Shown piece after piece: positions 1 to 6,662 of a stretch of DNA of 6,742 nt. Source of the DNA: UBA7396 sp036172015 (GTDB lineage Bacteria; Patescibacteriota; Gracilibacteria; BD1-5; UBA6164). Where the stretch lies: assembly GCA_036172015.1 (NCBI GenBank), contig JAVHSE010000080.1, positions 1 through 6,742 of the forward strand, given 5' to 3'. The notes beneath the pieces are model-generated. The model was given only the letters and a program-made list of their open reading frames with translations, searched no databases and was not told the DNA's origin. Made by a program: the position numbers and the translations under genes. Position 1 is the stretch's first letter. Every line of letters starts with the position of its first letter.

Positions 1-35
1 TTTGCCAAGCATCATTCATACAAAAACAAAAAAAG
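1..35. other. Left edge, no assignable gene
   Basis: This short stretch precedes the terminator at 36-65. Several readings are possible and none can be chosen. A plus-strand gene could end here: with UGA as Gly the three frames stop at 54-56, 68-70 or 85-87. A minus-strand gene could instead begin at the ATG codons whose first bases are 19 or 15. The A-rich tract at 21-40 becomes the U-rich tail of the minus-strand terminator. Confidence 0.3.
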
Positions 36-65
36 AAAAAGAACTTATTTATATAAGTTCTTTTT
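36..65. terminator. Bidirectional intrinsic terminator
   Basis: A perfect 12-bp inverted repeat (AAAAAGAACTTA at 36-47, TAAGTTCTTTTT at 54-65) encloses a 6-base loop. On the minus strand it lies directly after the YmdB gene, whose TAA stop (65-67) touches the stem, and is followed by a long U-rich run (complement of 21-35). On the plus strand it ends in six T (61-66), so it could also stop a convergent gene entering from the left. The stem is AT-rich, with GC only in the middle. Confidence 0.75.
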
Positions 66-877
66 TATAATTCTCATCTTATTCTAATTTTTTCTATATT
101 GAGACATTTTTTTGTGTTTTCATCTATATCAACAACACAAGCACTTACCACATATTCTTTTCATAATGCTTGATCTATTTTTCATTTGAGTACTCCAGAT
201 AAAAACCTTGATTTTATACTTTCAAAATCAGCTCATATAATACTATATAATGGGCCACTCATTCCAACATCAGTGAGTAAACCAGTTCCTCCTGGTAATA
301 TTAATTCATCATTGGTTTGAATATGAGTATGTGTCCCATAAAGAAAACTAATTTTTCCATCTAAAAACATACTCATTGCATATATTTCTGAAGTTGTTTC
401 CCTGTGAAAATCGATAATAATCCCATGAAAATCATCGATGTTCATGGATTTTAAAATTTCATCCACTTTTAAAAATGGATTATATACTTCATCTCTGAGA
501 AAAACTCATGACATAAGATTAATAACGAGTATTCTTTTCCCATTTTTTTCTACTATTTTATATCATTTTCATGGAAAATAGACATACTCGCTTTCATAAA
601 AATTTGCTGGACGAATAAGTTTTGAATTCGGAGCATCTAAATAATCTTTTATATCATTATAATTATCATAAATATGATTTCCAGAAGTAAAAACATCTAT
701 TCATAAAACATCTATTTCTCTCATATGTTTCAATATAGGTCATCTTCATGAAGATATATTTTCAGGATTTACGATAGTAAAATCAGGAGTATATTTATTT
801 TTTATGTCTAAAAAATGCTTTTTAAAAGCATTTCTTCCTACTCTTCCATAAATATCTCAAAATATCAGTATTCTCAT
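65..877 (-). CDS. ymdB: YmdB-family metallophosphoesterase (TIGR00282 type)
   Basis: The 270-residue protein is normal for this family. It belongs to the calcineurin-like metallophosphoesterases; the Bacillus subtilis member hydrolyses cyclic nucleotides and affects biofilm and motility decisions. The dimetal-site motifs appear in order: GDIYGR with Asp8, NPEN with Glu39 and Asn40, SGNH with Asn67 and His68, DFHRETTSE with His158, and GTHTHIQTND with His183 and His185. The family hallmark TDVGMSGP follows. Eleven in-frame TGA codons are read as Gly, including the one in the first metal motif (IFGD). The ATG at 877 starts immediately before the first beta strand of the fold, and no Shine-Dalgarno sequence precedes it. 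It lies 12 bases downstream of the membrane protein gene and is probably cotranscribed with it. The family call is firm; the physiological substrate in this organism is unknown. Confidence 0.93.
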
Positions 878-889
878 ATTTTTTTATTA

Positions 890-1909
890 TTATAAAATTT
901 GTTCTCACTCTCTTTCTGGAATATTTTCTTCTTGAATTTTAATATCAGTTCAAACCTCTTTTTTATACAACATAATTCTCTGATAAATACTCACCATATA
1001 CATTTCAAATAATCAAGAAATAGTTAAAAATATAACCACATCATAGAGAAAAATAATTCCCATATTTACATTTTTTAATGACTCACCGAGATAATTAAGA
1101 GGCAGCATACAAAGACTAAATAAAATCATCAAATATAAAAATTTAAATATTTTTAATCATGAAGTGATATGAAATGATTCTTTTATATAAAAGGAAATTC
1201 ATTTTTTATCAGCATAATTATTTTTATCTAATAATATCATATATGAAAAACTTAATCTATATGCTAAATACATAAAAACAAAAAGACAAATAAATGCTAT
1301 AATTCAAAGTATAATTGAAAATAATACATTATTTCCAGTATCAAATAATTTAAATACCATCTCAATTCATCAAAATATATATATGAGTATAAAAAAAGAA
1401 ATTCAAAAAATAAGAATTGGTATAAGTAAAGTCACTATAACTAAAGATAAAAGTTTGATATAAGAAAAAATCGTTTGAATATGAAAATATATATTTTTAA
1501 AATATGGTATTTTTTCTCCAGTAATATATCAAAAATATATATTTGTGAAAGTGAGTGTCTTATATGAGTATCAAAAAATAAAAAATAAAAATGCTGATAA
1601 TAATAAAACAGCTTCTCCTATTAATATCCACATATTATTATAAACATAGGATAATAATGACATATTTAAAGAACCTGATTGATAATAACTAGAAATAACT
1701 TCTTTCCAAGGTATTGGATCAAAATACATACTTCATGCTAAAATAAGAATAAAAGGAACTGATAATAAAATCCCGAGTAATATTGAGCATATATAAATCA
1801 ATATTTTTGATATATTCCAATGAAAAAAATTTTTATAGATTAATTGAATATCTCATAATATAGATTTTAATGTTTCAAGCATAAATATTTTTTTTACTTT
1901 TTCAATCAT
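890..1909 (-). CDS. Six-span membrane protein of unknown function
   Basis: The 339-residue integral membrane protein opens with a basic N-terminus and ends in a short acidic, hydrophilic tail (about 315-339). Hydrophobic spans lie near residues 33-58, 93-114, 155-181, 196-216, 256-273 and 284-304. I do not recognise the family with certainty. One stretch between spans 4 and 5 (YRLSFSYMILLD, then a Gly at 237 and KESFHITSG ending at 251) recalls the pattern of YciC/DUF975-like membrane proteins; this is inference only. Twelve in-frame TGA codons read as Gly, many inside the transmembrane spans, and the frame stays open from the ATG at 1909 to TAA at 890-892. An internal ATG at residue 10 (first base 1882) is an alternative start. 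The gene is the first of a two-gene unit with the YmdB-type gene 12 bases downstream, which suggests but does not prove a functional link. Confidence 0.82.
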
Positions 1910-1965
1910 AAAAGAAGAATTATTTGTAAAATATAAAAAAATATAACTTTTTTTTATTGAAAATC

Positions 1966-2005
1966 AAATGAAAAAAGAACTTTAAAACAATTTATTTTTT
2001 CATTT
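1966..2005. repeat. 11-bp inverted repeat between divergent genes
   Basis: AAATGAAAAAA (1966-1976) and TTTTTTCATTT (1995-2005) are perfect reverse complements separated by 18 bases. The dyad sits just upstream of the tilS -10 candidate. It could be an operator, a weak hairpin, or a chance product of A/T tracts; composition makes the last possibility serious. Confidence 0.35.
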
Positions 2006-2031
2006 TATTTTTTTCTTAAAATAATTATACT
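2004..2031 (+). promoter_or_regulatory. Candidate tilS promoter
   Basis: TATACT at 2026-2031 matches the -10 consensus at five of six positions and would start transcription about 22 bases before the tilS ATG. The -35 is poor: TTTATT at 2004-2009, 16 bases upstream, matches three of six. The background is so AT-rich that this call rests mainly on position. Confidence 0.35.
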
Positions 2032-2060
2032 TTTCATGATTTTATATAAACCATAATAGT

Positions 2061-2993
2061 ATGTTAGATTTACAAAATTTTTTAGAAAAATATTATCAAA
2101 AAGATGAAAAAATTATTCTGGCTTGTTCCACTGGGCCAGATTCAATGTTTTTGCTGTATGAACTGATACAAACAAGCTTCAAACAAAATATAGTTGCATG
2201 TTATTTTAATCATAAACTCAGAATAGAAGCTGATGAAGAAGAAATATTTTTAGAGAATATGGGGAAAAAATTATGATTTACTGTAGAAATAGGCAGTGCC
2301 AATATAAAAAAAATAAGAGATACTGTATACCCATCTATTTCTCTTGAAGAACTCGCTCGTCAAAAAAGATATATGTTTTTTAGTGCTGTTTGCGAAATAT
2401 ATGGAACGAAAAAACTTATGACTGCTCATCATATGGATGATAAAATTGAAACTTTTTTCTTCAATTTAGCAAGAGGAAGTAAACTCACATGACTGATAAA
2501 TATGACAGAAAATTATGGAAATATTCTCAGACCTCTCCTTCATATAGAAAAAACTCACATATTACATTATTTAGAAGAGTATAATTTAGAATACCGTATC
2601 GATAGTACAAACTCAGATAATGGAATTACGAGAAATCATTTCAGAAATGAAATTATTCCAAAATTTTATCAAGTAAATGCAAAATTTAAAGAAAATATTA
2701 TAAATACTCTTAATTATTTTGAAGAAATTAAAAATCATTTAGATGAAGAAGTACAAAAATTTTTATGAGAAAAATCATATTATGAAATACATGCATTTCA
2801 TAATCTTTCTCCACTCATTCAAAAAGAAACTATCAGATATATATATTATATTTCAAACCATCATTCAACTATTTGACTCAGTGAAGCAAATATAAACGAA
2901 ATAATGAAATTTATAAATGGTAAAAATAATAAAACCATAAAAGAAATAAAATGATTAAAAATGAAGAAAGATGGAAATAAAATTTATTTTTAA
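2061..2993 (+). CDS. tilS: tRNA(Ile)-lysidine synthase TilS
   Basis: TilS attaches lysine to C34 of the CAU-anticodon tRNA-Ile using ATP, which makes the tRNA read AUA and accept isoleucine. AUA is abundant in these genes, so the enzyme should be essential. The 310-residue protein has the N-terminal PP-loop ATPase domain with a loop STGPDS (23-28), then HHMDDKIET (123-131), LARGS (136-140), the RPLL segment, and the DSTNSDN...RNHFRNEIIP region typical of the family. Its length matches short TilS proteins such as that of Aquifex, which lack the C-terminal domain of the 432-residue Escherichia coli enzyme. Five in-frame TGA codons (2274, 2490, 2766, 2874, 2952) read as Gly; the one at 2490 (Gly144) is the conserved glycine following RGS in TilS. 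The second loop residue is Thr where most members have Gly. The gene is monocistronic and converges on tgt. Confidence 0.95.
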
Positions 2994-3025
2994 AAAATAA
3001 TCTACTTACCAGTAGATTATTTTTT
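2992..3025. terminator. Bidirectional terminator shared by tilS and tgt
   Basis: A perfect 15-bp stem (2992-3006 with 3011-3025) has a 4-base loop TACC. A-rich and T-rich outer arms give a U-run on either transcript. The arms overlap both stop codons: the tilS TAA starts at 2991 and the tgt TAA is the complement of 3017-3019. It ends the two convergent transcription units with no spare intergenic DNA. Confidence 0.9.
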
Positions 3026-4192
3026 TAGTTTCAAATCATATTTACTCCAAAAATCATTTCTAAATTCATCATACTTATTTTCTAAAATAGCATTTCTTGC
3101 TCTTTTTGCAAGATGTATGAGAAAATGTAAATTATGATAACTTAATAGTTGCATTCCAAGCATTTCATCTTCATGTAATAAATGTTTTAAATATCATTTG
3201 CTATATTTTTTACATACTTTACATTCACAAGTAGCATCTAATGGTTCATTACTTAATGTATATTTTGCATTCATTATTTTGATATATCCATAACTTGAAA
3301 ATACTGTTCCATGTCTTCATATACGTGTTGGAAGAACACAATCAAACATATCAATTCCCCTTCCTATACACTCAACTAAATCTTCCGGAGTACCAATCCC
3401 CATTAAATATCTTGGTTTATAAGGAGGAAGTTCTGGGTGTAAAATATCAAGTATTCTATACATTTCAGGTTTTGCTTCTCAAACAGAAAGTCATCAAATA
3501 GCGACTCAATGAGTATCAAGCGAAGAAATAAAACGAGCTGATTCAATCCTTAAATCATCATATGTTACTCATTGAATTATTGGAAACAAAGCTTGTTCAT
3601 AACTTCCATTTTCACATCTTATTTTATTATTTTTTCTAACTTGAGCTAAACTTCTCACAGCCCAACGATGGGTTCTTTCCATAGCAGATTTTGCATAATT
3701 CCAATCAGAAGTTCCTGGAGCGCATTCATCAAAAGCCATAATAATATCAGCTCCGAGATTTGATTGTATATCCATAACATTTTCAGCATTAAAAAAATGT
3801 TTTGACCCATCAATAAAACTTCTAAAATGCACTCAGTCTTCAGTAATTTTTACCAAACTTTCTTTATTTTTAAAACCTCAAGCTCACACTTGTCATAATG
3901 AAAAAACCTGAAATCATCCACTATCAGTGAGCATAGGTTTATTATAATTTGAAAATTTATGTATTCACCCGAAATGTTTTACTACTTCATCTCCAGGCCT
4001 GAGATAGAGATGATAGGTATTATTTAAAATTATTTGAGCTCACATTTCATCTAATTCTTCATTATGAATTCATTTTACGGTGGATTTTGTTCAAACTGGC
4101 ATAAAAACAGGAGTTTCTATACTCCCGTGTGGTGTCGTAAATATTCAAGCTCTTGCTTTTCAATGAGTATTTTTTATATCAAATTCAAACAT
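3017..4192 (-). CDS. tgt: tRNA-guanine transglycosylase
   Basis: Tgt exchanges the wobble guanine of GUN-anticodon tRNAs (Tyr, His, Asn, Asp) for a queuosine precursor, preQ1 in most bacteria. The 391-residue length is normal. Key elements are TDSGGFQVFSL with the catalytic Asp90, the IIQG and IGGLSVGE substrate-pocket motifs, FDCVLPTR with nucleophile Asp284, and a complete zinc site Cys322, Cys324, Cys327 and His353. Eighteen in-frame TGA codons read as Gly against sixteen GGN codons, so UGA supplies about half the glycines. Several TGAs hit invariant positions, such as the second Gly of DSGG and both Gly of IGGLSVGE. The ATG at 4192 lies 15 bases after the HD gene stop, and tgt is the last gene of the rseP-like/HD/tgt unit. 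No queuosine biosynthesis gene is visible nearby, so precursor salvage is possible but not shown. Function is very secure. Confidence 0.97.
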
Positions 4193-4207
4193 TTCTTCAA
4201 TTTTTTA

Positions 4208-4801
4208 TTATGTATAATTTTTCAAATTTTCTTCGAGTTTTTTTAGATTTTCATTTTTTTTACCTTGTCTTTCTGCTATTTCTGATTTGGTAGAAAAATG
4301 ATGTTCTAAAAGAAATTTAATAGAATAATGAGTCCAATCTGGATCAAATATTTTAATTTTTTTTATACTTTCTATTTCATTTTTTAATCTCTCTCATTTA
4401 TCAAAAAAATCATCTCTTCATAAATTATCTGTATCAGCATCTCTAATAATACTTTCAAGAATATTTTGAGGTTTATTATCATATATAGTTGCAATTATCA
4501 ATAATTCTATTGCTTTTATTTTTTCAAAAGGATATAAAATAGATTTTAAATAATTTTTTGCTAAAGTAGCTCAAATATATTCATTATTATCATACTGTAT
4601 AACAAATCATATATCATGAAAAAGTCATGCTATAACAAGTATTTCTAGAGTTTCATCATCTAATCATTCTTTATTTCATAATTCAAAACATCTTTGACTC
4701 ACTTCTAATGCATGTTCATATTGATGATAATAATGATTTTCTAAAGGAGAAACCATCATATTCACATAATTTTTAACTCCAGTAATTATTTTTTCATTCA
4801 T
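4208..4801 (-). CDS. HD-domain metal-dependent phosphohydrolase
   Basis: The 197-residue soluble protein carries a complete HD metal-binding set: His30 (in HQYEHALEV), His62-Asp63 (LFHDIGF) and Asp121 (IIRDADTDNLG). The arrangement, including the later LGRDDFF-type segment and the C-terminal HHFSTKSEIAERQGK, resembles small stand-alone HD phosphohydrolases of unknown substrate found in many bacteria. HD proteins hydrolyse phosphate esters such as nucleotides or cyclic nucleotides; which one applies here cannot be told. Seven in-frame TGA codons read as Gly, among them the Gly of HDIG and of DNLGRDD. The start ATG (first base 4801) lies 5 bases after the upstream protease gene stop, and tgt follows 15 bases downstream, so the three are almost certainly one operon. 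No Shine-Dalgarno sequence precedes the start. Confidence 0.88.
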
Positions 4802-4806
4802 AATTA

Positions 4807-6168
4807 TTAATTATTAATTATTTTATTAATATCATTATAAGCTATTAAAAGACTTAAAGCAATTAAAAATACAAAAAAACCTATATGTAGCCATCCTTCA
4901 AATTTCTCACTGATTGCTTTTTTACCAAATATTTTTTGAATAACTCCATTTATAAAAATAAACAAAAATCTTCATCCATCAAGTGCTGGAATCGGAAGTA
5001 AATTGAATACTCATAAATTAATACTAATCATAGCTCAAATAATAACAATAAATACAATCCCATTTGAAATAGTATTGGTCATAAAATGAACGATTCCTAT
5101 CGGTCCGGAAACTTGTGCGATTGCCTCAGTCCTTTCTTTTGGAGTTTCTGGATTTACTATTTTTACTATTAGACTTTTTATTCATTTAAAGGTAAGAATA
5201 ATTTGACCATATGTTTCTATAGTTCCATATTTAATAGAGTCAATGAATCAATATTTATATTTAAAATCTTTATTGATTTCAGTATTTGGAATGAGATAAC
5301 TTCCTATTTTTCCATCTCCATTTGGAGTAAGTTTTATTTTTATATTTTCAAATGTACAATTTACATTTTTTATTATATCACAATTATCTTTACTTCTTTT
5401 TAGTTCTAACATAATTTCTTTATTTGGACTTCATGAAATTATATTTTTTAATGTTTCATGATTTTTTATTTCTTGCTGATTTATTTTTACTGCTAAATCA
5501 TAATCATGTATTCATCATTTTTTTGCTATTCCATCAGCTATGGGTAACAAATACACTCCGGTATTTTGTGTGATTAATCATATTTCTATAGCTTCTTGAG
5601 GGGAAGGAATAAGTTTTAAATGTATATTTGTTTCTATTTTATCATTGATTCAAATAGGACTGACTCCTATAAAAAATAAAACTGAAAATAGAAAAATTGC
5701 TAAAACAAAGTTCATAAAAACTCAAGCGAGAATTATAATAGCTTGTTGCCAATAAGGTTTGGTTAAAAGTGAATCATTTGAAAAATTATCTTGTAATTTT
5801 ATGAGAATTTCCTGTGCATCATGTTCATTAATTTTTTCTCATTCAAAATCAAAAATATCTTTTTTTTGTTGAATTGCCGTTTCTAATGTTTCATTATTGT
5901 AGAGATTTTTTTTATGATCATACAGATTAAAAGTATGTATGTTTTCTCATTTAAGTCGCACAAATCATCATAAAGGAAGCCAATTTAATGTATAAATAGT
6001 TCCCTTTTTATCAGTAAATATTCTGCGAGCTTTTGGAGGAAGTCAAAGTCAAAATTCTTCAACTTTCACTCAAAATATTCTTGCAAATTTAAAATGTCAT
6101 CATTCGTGAACTAAAATGACTATTGAAAATACAAGGAGAGAAGTAATAATTCAAATCAGAATAAGCAT
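4807..6168 (-). CDS. rseP: RseP-family site-2 intramembrane zinc protease (M50)
   Basis: This 453-residue membrane protease belongs to the RIP family, which cuts substrates such as anti-sigma factors or signal peptides within the membrane. The first span holds HEGGH (21-25) with zinc ligands His21 and His25 and catalytic Glu22. PLGGFVRLKGE (65-74ish) forms the conserved beta-loop region, ILAGVFMNF marks the second span, a single PDZ-like region covers roughly 175-290, and NLLPIPALDGGR near 388-400 supplies the third zinc ligand Asp397. About 62 residues lie between GGFVRLKGE and the KPYWQQ segment, longer than in Escherichia coli RseP. Twenty-one in-frame TGA codons read as Gly, including tandem TGA TGA pairs in HEGGH and PLGGF. 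An in-frame TAA four codons before the ATG supports the start at 6168. It is the first gene of the operon with the HD gene and tgt. Family call is firm; the substrate is unknown. Confidence 0.94.
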
Positions 6169-6196
6169 AGAAAGAAGTTATTTTTAAAACACATGG

Positions 6197-6224
6197 ATTA
6201 TATAAAAAAACTTTATTTAGTAAA
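6197..6224 (-). promoter_or_regulatory. Promoter of the rseP-like/HD/tgt operon
   Basis: On the minus strand TTTACT (complement of 6219-6224) and a perfect TATAAT (complement of 6197-6202) are 16 bases apart. Transcription would begin about 20 bases before the protease ATG. The -35 matches consensus at four of six positions. Confidence 0.6.
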
Positions 6225-6239
6225 ATATTCTTTTTGTTT

Positions 6240-6266
6240 TTGACATATAAAAAAATATTATATAAT
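6240..6266 (+). promoter_or_regulatory. Strong sigma70-type promoter of the short unknown gene
   Basis: Perfect TTGACA (6240-6245) and perfect TATAAT (6261-6266) are separated by 15 bases, slightly short of the usual 17. The -10 lies inside the 10-base palindrome ATTATATAAT (6257-6266). Predicted transcription start is near 6273, about 24 bases before the ATG at 6297. It is the best promoter match in the window. Confidence 0.65.
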
Positions 6267-6296
6267 TATTTTACATTAATTTTTAATAAAAAATAT

Positions 6297-6614
6297 ATGT
6301 GAAATATCGACACATCTACTTGAATATGAACTTTCAATTCAATATCTCATAGATATACGAGTATGTCAAATAGAGAAAAATTAATCGAACAACTGAATAG
6401 AAATGTAAAAAGAATAGGTCGTATATTATGAGTAAAAGATCCAGTATCAGATTTAGTAAAACAATTAAATACTCAACATGGAACACAATTAAAAGGAATT
6501 GAAGATTTAGATGATATTAGTTTAGAATGATTGAAAAATAACTCGATTAAAACTATTATCGAAAATTGTAAAAGAAAATTTTCTATAAAGACTCAGAAAA
6601 CTTTAGATTCATAA
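6297..6614 (+). CDS. Short unknown protein, monocistronic
   Basis: I do not recognise this 105-residue protein. After a Gly/Ser/Thr-rich N-terminal stretch of about 22 residues it is hydrophilic, charged and probably helical: a basic segment (REKLIEQLNRNVKRIGR), a GVKDPVSDLVKQLN segment, an acidic GIEDLDDISLEGL segment, and a basic C-terminus ending in KTLDS. It has no signal peptide, membrane span or cysteine pattern; I see a single Cys. Two start codons are possible: ATG at 6297, which fits the promoter and adds three UGA-Gly codons, or ATG at 6363, giving 83 residues and a leader of about 90 bases. The core contains two more TGA codons (6429 and one in LEGL). It stands alone between a consensus promoter and a strong terminator, so it is probably expressed on its own, perhaps as a small nucleic-acid-binding or regulatory protein; that role is a guess from charge only. 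Confidence 0.7.
6342..6356 (+). repeat. Small hairpin before the internal ATG
   Basis: ATATCT and AGATAT flank the 3-base loop CAT, giving a perfect 6-bp inverted repeat ending 6 bases before the ATG at 6363. If translation begins at 6297 this is simply coding sequence. If it begins at 6363 the hairpin would sit where the ribosome binds. The stem is AT-rich and weak. Confidence 0.3.
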
Positions 6615-6625
6615 CATAAATTTTC

Positions 6626-6662
6626 AAAAAAGTATAGATACTTTCATTATCTATACTTTTTT
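6626..6662. terminator. Intrinsic terminator after the short gene
   Basis: A perfect 15-bp stem (AAAAAAGTATAGATA at 6626-6640, its complement at 6648-6662) encloses a 7-base loop and ends in a T run. It follows the TAA at 6612-6614 by 11 bases. The A-rich left arm would serve as a U-run for a minus-strand transcript, so the structure can act in both directions. Confidence 0.88.

Larger units (their letters stand above)
1910..2060. promoter_or_regulatory. Divergent intergenic region
   Basis: These 151 bases are almost entirely A and T and separate the minus-strand membrane protein gene from plus-strand tilS, so both promoters should lie here. A plus-strand -10 candidate is at 2026-2031. For the minus strand the only candidate I see is a weak TATATT (complement of 1930-1935), with no convincing -35 at proper spacing. 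An 11-bp inverted repeat occupies 1966-2005. No gene or structured RNA was recognised. Confidence 0.5.

Noticed and set aside
3295..3501. Plus-strand open frame
   Set aside because: It lies antisense within tgt, which has full family support in the opposite direction; the product is not recognisable.
4064..4246. Plus-strand open frame spanning the tgt start and HD gene end
   Set aside because: It is antisense to two well-supported coding ends and has a low-complexity aromatic-rich product typical of an AT-rich shadow.
5203..5403. Plus-strand open frame rich in Phe, Ile and Tyr
   Set aside because: It is antisense to the PDZ-like region of the protease; the hydrophobic product reflects the complement of Lys/Asn/Glu codons.
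65..6168. A cluster of degraded pseudogenes broken by many TGA stops
   Set aside because: There are no TAA or TAG interruptions and no frameshifts in any gene, catalytic residues are intact, and every TGA fits glycine. Decay would produce all stop types and indels.
65..6614. UGA read as tryptophan (Mycoplasma-type code) or selenocysteine
   Set aside because: TGG encodes Trp at normal sites, for example in Tgt and the protease, while TGA falls on invariant glycines. The codons are far too many for selenocysteine.
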